A stretch of DNA of 15,125 bases from an uncultured Blautia sp. (GTDB lineage Bacteria > Bacillota > Clostridia > Lachnospirales > Lachnospiraceae): NCBI GenBank assembly GCA_934408705.1, contig CAKRVL010000064.1, positions 1-15,125 on the forward strand, written 5' to 3'. Both the position numbers and the translations under genes were made by a program. Every line of letters starts with the position of its first letter. Position 1 is the first letter of the stretch. This document shows positions 1 to 8,797 of this stretch, piece by piece. The notes under the pieces are model-generated. The model did not search any database. It saw only the letters and a program-made list of their open reading frames with translations, and was not told where the DNA came from.

Positions 1-113
1 CACCCGTTTTCTTTGATCAGCTCTCGACTGGCAGCCAATATATCTTCTTTTGAAGTAGCAAGATGATTCAATTTCTCTGTCAAGAGCTTTTTTATCTTTA
101 TTTTTTCAGACAC
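1..113 (-). CDS. TetR-like transcriptional regulator, N-terminal part only (cut by window edge)
   Basis: Reading leftward from a GTG at 111-113, an open frame runs off the window at base 1 and encodes about 37 residues. Its distal part, TSKEDILAASRELIKENG, has the pattern of the first helix of TetR/AcrR DNA-binding domains (I-L-x-A-A/S-R-E-L-I-x-x-x-G). The GTG overlaps the end of the upstream rhamnosidase-like gene by 8 bases, so the gene is probably the last visible member of the operon and translationally coupled. The ribosome binding site is weak (AAGGAA lies rather far upstream), so a TTG start a few codons later is possible. The recognition helix and ligand domain lie outside the window; only the family is proposed, from a short stretch. 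Confidence 0.5.
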   Translation of the reverse strand, partial: MSEKIKIKKLLTEKLNHLATSKEDILAASRELIKENG

Positions 114-2433
114 ACTCTAGCATCTTAAGTTCCTTGGGAAAATCAATTTCCTTTTTCAGTATATTATTCTCCCACTTCAAACCTACAGAAATAGTTCCGT
201 AAGGAGTCGGAATCTTTCCAGTTGCTTCCTCTAATGATTCCGGGAGACATGGCTTAAAAGAAAAAGTCTTAAAACCAGGCTCCACAGGTACAACTCCAAG
301 AATTCGTGCCGGCATTTGATAAGTAGGCGTACCTCCCCACGCATGAGAATAGTCACAATCAAAACCATTCCATACTTCTTTTAATCCAGATGGATTTTCT
401 AACATCAATGCATTCCATCTCTCTAATTGTGTGATTCCATATTTGTTAAATAAATTTGTTTTCGCCAGTGCATTAAAAATAAAATGCATAAAATACGGCT
501 GTGCCTGTGACAGGCTTTTATCTTCCATTACCTTTTCCATTACAGCCATTTGTTTTTCTTTAGGCACAATATTAAATAAAACAGCCAATGTATTCATATG
601 CTGACTATAAAATTCCTCATCAACATCATTTGGAAGCCATTTTGTTGCTTTCTTTTCCTTTGCATCAAACAACCCGTCCACATATAACTGCTTTTCATCT
701 TTCCACAATAATTTATTGATTGCCGCTTTTATTTCGTTCTTTCTATTCTGATAATAGCAGTTTTTTTCTTCATATCCGGCAACTAATTCTAAAAGATTTT
801 TACTGCATTCAAGTGCTCCCACAAGCAAAGCCGACATATATCCCTGTCCCATACATTTAGGAGGATGGTGACGGTTGAATTCTTTCTCCTTAACCCAGTC
901 CATAAACATGTAATTGGGAGCCTGTTCTACTAATCCATTTTCTCCCACATATTCAAGAAACAGATCCAAAATTCCTTCTGTCGTTTCTGCCATAATTTCT
1001 CTTAAATTTTTATCACCTGTATATAGAACATACTCCCACATCATTTGAATAAAAAGAAGGCAATAACTCGGATGGAACATTTTATAGTTTCTGTCCTTCA
1101 AATACATTGCAATTTTCAGAATATCAAATCTTGTAAGAAAAGGATCAGCAAACGTATAATAATTCATAAGACTTTCAATCATATAATCCCCCATACAACC
1201 AAGCGGCTCCTGATGAATAGGTGAATCCATATGATAAGTCTGCCTGCAGATCTGGTTCGTCCTACATCCTAAGAGATATATCTTTTCCAGATTTTTATTA
1301 CTGCTGTGAAATTCCCCTGGCATTTCCGATGGATAAACGCTAACCAATATCTGCGGCTCTTTCAGTATGATATCTTCTTCAAAATTACTGATTACTATCT
1401 GAATATAATGAATGCTATGTCGTCTTAAAGATTCTATTTCATTTTTTCCTTGTCCAAGAATATATGTTTCTGTTGTACCAGTTCTTTCAATTTTTCCTGG
1501 AAATTCTTCCATGTGAAGCACAATTTTTGCATCTTCATTTCCCACAATAGTCATTCCGGGAACAGCACAAAAAATTGCTCCAAAGTCTAGCCAGAATGAT
1601 ATAGGTGACCCCTTCTTTATAATAATTTCAGAAAAGTCCTTTTTCCAAATAATTCTTTCTTTTGCAAATGGATTTATTAAATCCAGAGGTTTCTTTTTTA
1701 CATATCTCAAATTTGGGATTGGAGTTTCATAAAGTTTTGGAAAACAAGCTATATCCTGCACTTTTTCTGCATTATACCACCCATTTTCTATGTAAGAATA
1801 TTCATCTGTCTCCAGTTGTCTAAGCCCATTCCATATATTACTCTCAATATAACACTCTTCCCTAATACATTTCCATGTATCATCAGTTCCAAAATTCAAT
1901 ACCGTTCCATCTTCTGCTTTTAGAAGTAAATCGCATCTGAGTCCCCCTTTTGTGCAGCAAACTTCTGATAATACAACTGGTCCCAGACACACCCTAACAG
2001 AGATAACGTTTTCCCCTTGGATCAAATAATCGGCAATATTATATTTTTCAAAGAACTTATATTTCAGAGATTCACAATTACCATAATCACCGCCTGGCTG
2101 TGCGTTTCCAAATCCAATTACTCTGCCATTTATATAGGCTTTATATCCACCTTCACTTGCAATAAATAAACTAGCATTATCTATTCTTTTCTCAATATTC
2201 CATTTTTTCTGAAAGATAAAAACACCAAAATTCTTTTTTTCCTTGCAAAAAAGGGTTGGAACACACTCCTGAAATTCCGGATATTTATCCTTTGGAGCCC
2301 AAATCCACTCTCCCTTCCACTTTCTTTCTTCATTTCCCGCTGGCAATGAATACTCAACATTATCCCAGAAAAACATTTCATTTTTCTCAATTACCCCTTT
2401 TGACTCCATGGTATTGTTACTGATAATTTCCAT
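106..2433 (-). CDS. GH78-like alpha-L-rhamnosidase, cytoplasmic
   Basis: Predicted inverting glycoside hydrolase of the bacterial alpha-L-rhamnosidase (GH78) type, 775 residues. The N-terminal part (about 40-240) is a beta-sandwich with the lectin-like motif YINGRVIG at 100-107. The central (alpha/alpha)6 barrel has the signature D403-S-P-I-H-Q-E409-P-L-G-C-M-G-D416, which aligns with the family motif D-C-P-x-R-[DE]-E-x-L-G-W-x-G-D and keeps its acidic residues. SHAWGG at 696-701 and the following PARILGV segment are typical of the barrel end, before a C-terminal beta domain. The family's second catalytic Glu is less clear: E686 in KEVW is one candidate. There is no signal peptide, so it should act on imported oligosaccharides. 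It follows the binding-protein gene, with a strong AAGGAGGTGA ribosome binding site about 9-13 bases before the ATG. Rhamnose specificity is inferred from family; related members cleave other sugars. Confidence 0.8.
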   Translation of the reverse strand: MEIISNNTMESKGVIEKNEMFFWDNVEYSLPAGNEERKWKGEWIWAPKDKYPEFQECVPTLFCKEKKNFGVFIFQKKWNIEKRIDNASLFIASEGGYKAYINGRVIGFGNAQPGGDYGNCESLKYKFFEKYNIADYLIQGENVISVRVCLGPVVLSEVCCTKGGLRCDLLLKAEDGTVLNFGTDDTWKCIREECYIESNIWNGLRQLETDEYSYIENGWYNAEKVQDIACFPKLYETPIPNLRYVKKKPLDLINPFAKERIIWKKDFSEIIIKKGSPISFWLDFGAIFCAVPGMTIVGNEDAKIVLHMEEFPGKIERTGTTETYILGQGKNEIESLRRHSIHYIQIVISNFEEDIILKEPQILVSVYPSEMPGEFHSSNKNLEKIYLLGCRTNQICRQTYHMDSPIHQEPLGCMGDYMIESLMNYYTFADPFLTRFDILKIAMYLKDRNYKMFHPSYCLLFIQMMWEYVLYTGDKNLREIMAETTEGILDLFLEYVGENGLVEQAPNYMFMDWVKEKEFNRHHPPKCMGQGYMSALLVGALECSKNLLELVAGYEEKNCYYQNRKNEIKAAINKLLWKDEKQLYVDGLFDAKEKKATKWLPNDVDEEFYSQHMNTLAVLFNIVPKEKQMAVMEKVMEDKSLSQAQPYFMHFIFNALAKTNLFNKYGITQLERWNALMLENPSGLKEVWNGFDCDYSHAWGGTPTYQMPARILGVVPVEPGFKTFSFKPCLPESLEEATGKIPTPYGTISVGLKWENNILKKEIDFPKELKMLECV

Positions 2434-2462
2434 AAAAGTCCGGTCACCTCCTTATTGCACTG

Positions 2463-2494
2463 ATAGCAGGCAAAGAATGTTCTTTGCCTGCTAT
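2463..2494 (-). promoter_or_regulatory. Intercistronic stem-loop between binding-protein and rhamnosidase genes
   Basis: A perfect 15-bp inverted repeat (ATAGCAGGCAAAGAA and its complement) separated by only two bases lies in the 83-base gap after the binding-protein stop codon. In the direction of transcription it is followed by CAGTGCAATAAGG, not by a U-tract, so it does not look like a full intrinsic terminator. A 3'-end stabiliser or partial terminator that sets a higher level of the binding-protein message is the likelier role (inference). Confidence 0.7.
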
Positions 2495-2516
2495 ATGAAA
2501 TAATTTACAATTCTTC

Positions 2517-3872
2517 TTATTCTTCACTATACTCATCCAGAAGAGCCTGACACTCTGTATTCAGTTCGTTCAGTCCTTCTTCCACGCTGTCGTAACGTCC
2601 GGTAATTATATCCACCAGATACTGAGACATAGTTGTCTGTATTTCAGTAACACCTCCATAACTTGGTTTTGGCTTCACACCTGTCATTAATGTACCTTCA
2701 TCATACATTTTCACAAGATCTGGCTGCACAGCCTGTGTTTCTGCCCGAAGCGCATCATCTTCATAAGATGCTTTATCTGCTGGAGTTCTTGCACCTACCT
2801 CAGTTACCCATTTATGCCAATAGTCTTCATCAATAAGATACTGAAGAAATTCTCCACATGCATCAATATTCTCAGAAATAGAAGAGACACTGATTTCCTG
2901 ATTTGAACTGATCATTCTGTAGAACGCCTTATCCTCATCAATAGCAGTCCCCTCATCCGGTCTTGGCATATCAGCCATAATATAATCAAGATCATCACTT
3001 ACTTCCATATCAGTGATAATTCCATTTATGTAGGTGTAACCGATATTAGTTGCACTGATTCCTCCAAAAAATTCTTCATGACGATCCATATAAGTTTCTG
3101 TCTCTGCACCATCTGAAAAAGTACCTGCATCATACATGGACTTCAAAAACTCCACAGTAGTGATTGCATGCTCATCATTCATAGTCATTACAGTAGCATC
3201 ATCGTTCATAGGTGCACCGCCAAGCTGCCAGTTCCAGTAATTAAATTCATTATTCATGTCAGAATAATTATCCATACTCATTGGAATTGAATAGCCAATA
3301 TATCCAGCCTCTTTGAACTTAACAGCTGCATCCTTAAACTCACTCCAAGTCTTCGGCACAGTTTCTTCTGTCAATCCGATTGCCTTTAATGCTTCCACGT
3401 TATACATCATATATGGAGACAAATCCACCCATGAAGGAATCGTCCATAATTTTCCATCCTTTGACCCCACATCTACTACTTCTGGAATTAAAAGTTCCTT
3501 TACCTGATTAGCGATCTCCGGAAGAACATCCTCAACCGGTGAAATAATTCCCATCTTTACGCCATAATCTTCAATACAGGGACCAAATACATACATATCC
3601 GGAGCTGTATCCGCACCGCCCTGATGTGCGGTTACAATTTTTTCCTGTCTGCTGCTCCACTCCTGAGCAGTTACAGTTACATGGATTTTATCCTGTGAAT
3701 TATTAAAATTCTCTGCCATTTCCTGGAATACAACAGGCTCTGCTGACAAGCCTCCAAATACCCACATATCCAGTTCGATCTTGTCGTTTTCCTGTGCCAA
3801 GACTGTTGTCGTACCTACTGTTGACATTACCATTGTTCCCACCAGAACCGCTGCCATTAACTTGTGTTTCAT
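2517..3872 (-). CDS. Sugar ABC transporter substrate-binding protein (family 1, CUT1 type)
   Basis: Extracellular solute-binding protein of 451 residues that should capture an oligosaccharide and deliver it to the two permeases encoded just upstream. It begins with a signal sequence: KHK, a hydrophobic stretch to about residue 22, then a VLA/QEN junction at residue 26. The mature start (KIELDMWVFGG) and the rest are typical of MalE/UgpB-like proteins, with aromatic residues spread through both lobes. Unusually for a Gram-positive binding protein there is no lipobox Cys at the processing site, so it may be released by signal peptidase I or stay tethered by an uncleaved signal. The start is set by AAAGGAGG seven bases before the ATG. 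The gene lies after the permeases, not before them, and is flanked by hairpins on both sides. The ligand cannot be read from sequence; the context suggests a rhamnose-containing glycan. Confidence 0.88.
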   Translation of the reverse strand: MKHKLMAAVLVGTMVMSTVGTTTVLAQENDKIELDMWVFGGLSAEPVVFQEMAENFNNSQDKIHVTVTAQEWSSRQEKIVTAHQGGADTAPDMYVFGPCIEDYGVKMGIISPVEDVLPEIANQVKELLIPEVVDVGSKDGKLWTIPSWVDLSPYMMYNVEALKAIGLTEETVPKTWSEFKDAAVKFKEAGYIGYSIPMSMDNYSDMNNEFNYWNWQLGGAPMNDDATVMTMNDEHAITTVEFLKSMYDAGTFSDGAETETYMDRHEEFFGGISATNIGYTYINGIITDMEVSDDLDYIMADMPRPDEGTAIDEDKAFYRMISSNQEISVSSISENIDACGEFLQYLIDEDYWHKWVTEVGARTPADKASYEDDALRAETQAVQPDLVKMYDEGTLMTGVKPKPSYGGVTEIQTTMSQYLVDIITGRYDSVEEGLNELNTECQALLDEYSEE

Positions 3873-3912
3873 TTTGCTTCCTCCTTTAGAAAATTATTTT
3901 TATTTTAATCAG

Positions 3913-3942
3913 CTTTGAAAAACCCCCACTATGTTTTCAAAG
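3913..3942 (-). promoter_or_regulatory. Intercistronic stem-loop upstream of the binding-protein gene
   Basis: Inverted repeat CTTTGAAAA / TTTTCAAAG (9 bp) with a 12-base loop that contains a run of five C on the plus strand. It sits in the 80-base gap between the second permease gene and the binding-protein gene. The transcript downstream is A-rich (CTGATTAAAATAAAAA), so it is not a convincing terminator. It may be a processing or stability element. Confidence 0.45.
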
Positions 3943-3952
3943 AAAATCATTT

Positions 3953-4780
3953 TCACCCTTTAACTGCTCCTGCAGTCAGTCCTTCTATCAGATTTTTTCC
4001 CAGCAACATAAAAATAAGCAATGTTGGGATTGTTACAATAATAGATGCTGCTCCCATCTGATTCCAGTATGTACCAAACTCAGTTATAAATCTGGAAAGT
4101 CCTAGTGAAATTGTATATTTTTCTTCTGTTGTCAACAGAATCAAACTGTAAAGATATTCATTCCAGGCACACATAAATGCATATACTCCAACTGCCGCAA
4201 TACCTGGTTTTGAAATAGGTAAAATTACATTTATAAATATTTTTAAAGCTCCGCATCCATCAATTCTGGCTGCCTCTTCTAATTCTTTTGGGACTCCTTT
4301 AAAATATCCATACATCATCCAAATGGAAAATGCCAGGCTGATAGTGCTGTACAGCAACATTAATCCCACATGTGTATCATATAAACCGTAAGATTTATAA
4401 GTAGAAAACAGTGGAATAATTACAGATGTACTTGGAAACATCTGTGCCACCAAAACAAACATCAACCAGAATTTTTTCAGTGGAAAACGGAATTTTGCAA
4501 ATCCATATGCTGCCAGACTGGCAACAATCATTCCAGTTACTGTTGCAACTGCTGAAATTTTCACTGAATTCCAGATATATCTTGGAAATGGCTTTTGAAC
4601 CCATACTTCATAGTAAGAAGAAAGATCTAACTTTTCCGGAAAAATAGTAACTGGAATCTTTAACAGCTCTGTCATACTTTTTCCAGATGTTATCCCCATC
4701 CACACTAACGGAAACAGTGCAACAAACAGAATTGCAACAAGGCACAGGACTTTTAATATACTTAATATATATTTTTTCAT
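3953..4780 (-). CDS. Sugar ABC transporter permease, MalG/UgpE type
   Basis: Inner-membrane component of a CUT1 carbohydrate importer, 275 residues, the usual length. About six membrane segments are visible, the first at roughly residues 9-29. The EAA loop that contacts the ATPase is at about 167-192 (ELEEAARIDGCG, then LPISKPG). The C-terminal region (AWNEYLYSLIL and the closing GLTAGAVKG) is characteristic of the MalG branch. Its ATG lies 3 bases after the stop of the partner permease gene, and its GAGGAGG ribosome binding site lies within the end of that gene, indicating coupled translation and 1:1 assembly. No ATPase gene is present in the window. Confidence 0.92.
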   Translation of the reverse strand: MKKYILSILKVLCLVAILFVALFPLVWMGITSGKSMTELLKIPVTIFPEKLDLSSYYEVWVQKPFPRYIWNSVKISAVATVTGMIVASLAAYGFAKFRFPLKKFWLMFVLVAQMFPSTSVIIPLFSTYKSYGLYDTHVGLMLLYSTISLAFSIWMMYGYFKGVPKELEEAARIDGCGALKIFINVILPISKPGIAAVGVYAFMCAWNEYLYSLILLTTEEKYTISLGLSRFITEFGTYWNQMGAASIIVTIPTLLIFMLLGKNLIEGLTAGAVKG

Positions 4781-4783
4781 TGT

Positions 4784-5695
4784 CTACGCCTCCTCTTCTT
4801 TTGTTGCTTTTGTCATTTTCAGGTAAATCAATGCAAAAACCATAATGATAAAAAACTGAATAACCGAATATCCGGATGCCAGACCAAACCTGAATTTCTG
4901 GAACGCAGTCTTATAAATCACCATAGGCAACGTAGTGCTCGATACTCCCGGACCGCCGGCAGTCAGAATATTGATAATTCCAAAACCATTCATTGTCCAT
5001 ATCATAGCCATTAAAGAACAGATAGATAATACATATTTCAACCCTGGCAATGTTACATACCGAAACTGTTTTATTTTTCCACATCCATCAATAGAAGCAG
5101 CTTCATAAAGTCCTCTGTCAATTCCCTGCAGTCCTGCTGAAAGCATAATTGTCACATACGGATAAGTTCTCCATATGTATACCATGCAAACTGAAATAAG
5201 GGACAGTGATGAAGAGAAGAACTGGATGTGCTCCGGCAATACATGCCAGTAATCCACCAGCACGGAATTAATCAGTCCTTTTTCCCCATTAAGCAGCCAT
5301 CTCCATAAGGATCCAACTACTACTTCTGGTAAGACCCAGGGCATAAACACTAACGCCCTCACAATATTTTTGCACCGTTTTACACTGTTCAGTAAAAGTG
5401 CGATCAATATTGAAACTATCACGGTAATGACAGTAACTGTCAAAGCAAAGAACACCTCATTTTTCAAGATCACAGGGAAATCCCTATTTTTTAATATTTT
5501 CTGAAAATTCTCCAGACCAATAAAATTATAATCCCAGCTTTTCAGAATATTAAAATCTGTCAGGCTATACCCAAATCCCTTCACCATCGGCAAGAATAAA
5601 AGTCCAAGTAAAAGGATGAGAGCGGGAGCAATAAAAAGATACCCTCTTAATGCTTCATGAAAAGCTAATTTTGATACTTTTTTTCCTTTTTTCAT
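4784..5695 (-). CDS. Sugar ABC transporter permease, MalF/UgpA type
   Basis: Partner permease of the CUT1 importer, 303 residues. A short basic N-terminus (MKKGKKVSKL) leads into a first membrane helix at about 18-42 (YLFIAPALILLLGLLFLP), followed by FGYSLTDFN, a common feature of the MalF/UgpA branch. The binding-protein-dependent transport domain covers about 80-290 and holds the EAA loop at 198-218 (YEAASIDGCG, ending YVTLPGL). It starts 11 bases after the GH106-like gene; the AGGAGG ribosome binding site overlaps that gene's stop codon. It heterodimerises with the product of 3953-4780 (inferred from family). Confidence 0.92.
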   Translation of the reverse strand: MKKGKKVSKLAFHEALRGYLFIAPALILLLGLLFLPMVKGFGYSLTDFNILKSWDYNFIGLENFQKILKNRDFPVILKNEVFFALTVTVITVIVSILIALLLNSVKRCKNIVRALVFMPWVLPEVVVGSLWRWLLNGEKGLINSVLVDYWHVLPEHIQFFSSSLSLISVCMVYIWRTYPYVTIMLSAGLQGIDRGLYEAASIDGCGKIKQFRYVTLPGLKYVLSICSLMAMIWTMNGFGIINILTAGGPGVSSTTLPMVIYKTAFQKFRFGLASGYSVIQFFIIMVFALIYLKMTKATKEEEA

Positions 5696-5706
5696 TCCCG
5701 TACCTC

Positions 5707-8700
5707 CTACATTCCAAATTTTACAAAATGGTATAAATCTGACCAGACATTTCGATCATCTGCCAGAAATACAGTTGGTGTATCTGTGAAACTGGCAGGC
5801 CAGACAGCATACAACTCACCGTCAATATGGTGATGCGGACCCAAAAGGTTACGATTTGATGCAAATAATTCCCACATAAATTCGTTTACACCATCTTTTA
5901 AATAATCCGTAACATCACATTCAAATGGTGCCCACATAAATTGTTTTACCAATTTTCCATTGATATACAATATAGCAGTCATTGCATTAGGGCGATTAAA
6001 TCTGTATATGTATCTTTTTCCTGCGATTTTTTCTATCTTTACTCCCCTGGAATCATCCCACGGACAAATAAAAATATTCTGTTTTATGCGCAAGCGGCCT
6101 GCAAAAAAGCAAAAGCCCTGAGAAGTAAAATCATCTCCATACAAGGTATCCGGCAATTGTCGGATCACAAACTGTGAATCACAACTCAAACCTTTTCTCC
6201 AAGCGTATGTAAATCCATTTCTGTTATATACCCCAAATTTACCTATAAGGTATACACTTTCAATTTCCGTATTATAGGTAAGCTTATTTATCTCTGTTTC
6301 CAACACATTTTCGCCAAACAGAACGTCATAAACCTTTTTAGACTGATAAAAGTCTATATTCAAAATAATTTCATTAGATCCTCTTCTGATATATGGCAAT
6401 ATCCGATATTTCCGAAAGCTCTTATCCTTCCACCATCCGCATTCCTCCAGTTCTAATTTTACTCCATTTATCTCAGCATGAAGTTCTTTACCAGTCTCTG
6501 CAGCCAGAAACATCTCTTCTAGCAGCTGAGGTTCTGTTTCTACAACAAATTTATATTTCAAAGAAACATTTACAGGCCTTTTCTGTTTTAAAAGTATTTC
6601 CATAATCTGTATGGTATTTACTTCATCCTTCCATTCTCCATCGCCAATGCGATAACTGCATCGATCCAGAGTGTAAGAATTCCAGTCTGCCCAATCAAGC
6701 TTCCAACTGCCCCCTTGTTCCAGGACAATAGTTTCTTTTTCTCTATATATTTCTTTGTTATCTTCTAAATCTTCATCTTTTTTATTTTCCCGTTCTTTTA
6801 TAAAAAATACTTTTCCCTCCATTTCATTCATTTTAATCTGCAATTTTGTAACTTTATCTCCATAAATGCAGCAACATTTTTGCTTTGCATCCTCTTCCAC
6901 TTTGTATTCTGTAATTTCATTTTCACCTGGACATTGAAGTAAAATAGAGTAATTTCCGTTTCTATTCAGATTGACCAGATATAAAATTTTCATTTCTCCA
7001 CATTTTCTCAACTGATAATGTATATTTACAACTTCACTTCCATTTTCCGTTACTGATATAGGAAACTCGAGAATCTTCCATAAGTTTTCTTTTAAACTTA
7101 CAACATCTATTTTTTCAATCTTCTGGTACAGTTCATCCAGCAGACTATTTTTTCCACCTTGCATATACTTTGGGAAACTTCCCACAGAAAAAACATGGCC
7201 TCCATTTTCTACAAACTGGAGCAACAGCTTTACGGTACTATCCTCTATACATAGCATATCCGGAAGTATGACAGTTCTATATTCACACTGTCCCACAATA
7301 AACTTTCCATTTCCAATTTTTCCATATTTTTTGATTATGTCTTCATCACCATAATGGTGTTCAATATGATAATCTGACAGTGTCTGTGATAAACTTTCAA
7401 ATTTATTTCCAAATTCAACAACAGGACCTTCCTCTTTGCCATCATACAACATCCAGGCGCTGTGCATCGGATGTAAAAGTAAAACTTCTGCAGCTGAAAC
7501 CCCTTCTGTCAGCAAAACTCCCAGCCGTGCTATATAGTCACAAAATATTTTATATTCCTCCCACCATGACTGCTGATAAAACAAAGATGGCGGGAAATCA
7601 CGTTTTCGACAGCCCCGTATACTATAAGACTGCAAATGCTGACACATTCTGTTTACTCCGTTTACGTACTGCCATTGTGTAATCCACTTTAATTCTTCCG
7701 GACTGCAATCCCATCCTGTCATTGCAAAACTTTCTGTAATTACGTGTTTTTTTCCAAGCTGTGCCGCGACACTTCCCACCTGCTTCGGGGTTAGAGGTGA
7801 AGATATCCGTCTTCTTAGCCAGTCGATTCCTGGCATATCCATATACTCATATGAAGGCATCACTCCGGCTGTTGCCTGCATCTGAAGCAACAAGGAATCC
7901 TCCCTCATCACGTGCCCGGTTAATTTGCATCCGTTTTCTTTGCACCACTGCCCTACTGTTTTCATATAACCATTGGTATATAATTCTGAAATGACCTTCC
8001 AAAAATTATAACGATGTATTCCCGCATCAGGTACATCCTCAAATAACGAAAGCAAAGCATCTGTCAATTCATATCCATTAACCTTTTTAAAATATTCTGG
8101 TAAAATTAAAGAATATGGTATCTTTAATTTTGCAAACTGAGGTTCATCTGTAAAAAAGCCTGGCATATTTCTCCCAAACTCTTTTCCTAATTCTTTTTTA
8201 TATACTTCATGGGTAAATTCTAAAAATTTCTTTACTACTTTTGAATTTAAGACATCCACATAATATGGATTCATTTTTTCTTTTATAACATAAACCCAAG
8301 CATCCTCATTTTTAATCTTTTCGATCTTGTTTCCAAGAAAGTGAGCGGATTCATCATATATTCCAAGTATCATCTCATCTGGTCTGATTTCATATCCACG
8401 AACTTTCTCGCACTCCATCCAGCGCATATAATAATATTCACCAAGTGCCGGAACAGCACCTCCTGCAAAACCACTTGGCCAGCCCTCTTCGTCATATAAC
8501 CAAGCCTCCATGTCCAATTGTTTTGCCTCTTCTATACATGCTTTTACACATTTCATCCATTTCTCACTCATGTAGGGAGTTTTAAGCCCGCCCCTAGCAT
8601 GCATGAAAAAACCGCCAATTCCTTTTTCTTTCATTTCATGAATCTGCCATTGCAGTTCATTAAGATCCAGTTCATCATTCCAAGACCAAAATGGAACGCT

Positions 8701-8760
8701 TCTGTATTCACTGGACGGTGCGCTTAATTTTTCCTCGAGTTTTCCCATGACATTTTCCAT
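5707..8760 (-). CDS. GH106-like glycoside hydrolase, large cytoplasmic
   Basis: A 1017-residue protein related to the GH106 (alpha-L-rhamnosidase) superfamily. Visible markers: PFWSWN at 23-28, GGFFMHARGGLKTPY at 49-63 and WLYDEEGWPSG at 87-97, all typical of the N-terminal TIM-barrel; D205-E206-P207 (in FFTDEP) and E343 (in ITESF) are candidate acidic catalytic residues, followed by a conserved HLQSYSIRG stretch. The C-terminal third contains beta-sandwich carbohydrate-binding-like segments (AEINGVKL; LYINGKLVKQF). There is no signal peptide, unlike the secreted Bacteroides members, so it should act on imported oligosaccharide. The start is ambiguous: AGGAAAGG abuts the first ATG (8758-8760), and a second ATG four codons in (8746-8748) has comfortable spacing from AAGGATGG. 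Family assignment is firm; exact sugar specificity is not, since the family is broad. Confidence 0.78.
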   Translation of the reverse strand: MENVMGKLEEKLSAPSSEYRSVPFWSWNDELDLNELQWQIHEMKEKGIGGFFMHARGGLKTPYMSEKWMKCVKACIEEAKQLDMEAWLYDEEGWPSGFAGGAVPALGEYYYMRWMECEKVRGYEIRPDEMILGIYDESAHFLGNKIEKIKNEDAWVYVIKEKMNPYYVDVLNSKVVKKFLEFTHEVYKKELGKEFGRNMPGFFTDEPQFAKLKIPYSLILPEYFKKVNGYELTDALLSLFEDVPDAGIHRYNFWKVISELYTNGYMKTVGQWCKENGCKLTGHVMREDSLLLQMQATAGVMPSYEYMDMPGIDWLRRRISSPLTPKQVGSVAAQLGKKHVITESFAMTGWDCSPEELKWITQWQYVNGVNRMCQHLQSYSIRGCRKRDFPPSLFYQQSWWEEYKIFCDYIARLGVLLTEGVSAAEVLLLHPMHSAWMLYDGKEEGPVVEFGNKFESLSQTLSDYHIEHHYGDEDIIKKYGKIGNGKFIVGQCEYRTVILPDMLCIEDSTVKLLLQFVENGGHVFSVGSFPKYMQGGKNSLLDELYQKIEKIDVVSLKENLWKILEFPISVTENGSEVVNIHYQLRKCGEMKILYLVNLNRNGNYSILLQCPGENEITEYKVEEDAKQKCCCIYGDKVTKLQIKMNEMEGKVFFIKERENKKDEDLEDNKEIYREKETIVLEQGGSWKLDWADWNSYTLDRCSYRIGDGEWKDEVNTIQIMEILLKQKRPVNVSLKYKFVVETEPQLLEEMFLAAETGKELHAEINGVKLELEECGWWKDKSFRKYRILPYIRRGSNEIILNIDFYQSKKVYDVLFGENVLETEINKLTYNTEIESVYLIGKFGVYNRNGFTYAWRKGLSCDSQFVIRQLPDTLYGDDFTSQGFCFFAGRLRIKQNIFICPWDDSRGVKIEKIAGKRYIYRFNRPNAMTAILYINGKLVKQFMWAPFECDVTDYLKDGVNEFMWELFASNRNLLGPHHHIDGELYAVWPASFTDTPTVFLADDRNVWSDLYHFVKFGM

Positions 8761-8797
8761 CCTTTCCTGAAATCACCTATGAATTAGATCCTTTTCT

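Noticed and set aside
7380..7994. Plus-strand open frames opposite the GH106-like gene
   Set aside because: Antisense shadows of a strongly supported coding region, without ribosome binding sites or recognisable motifs.
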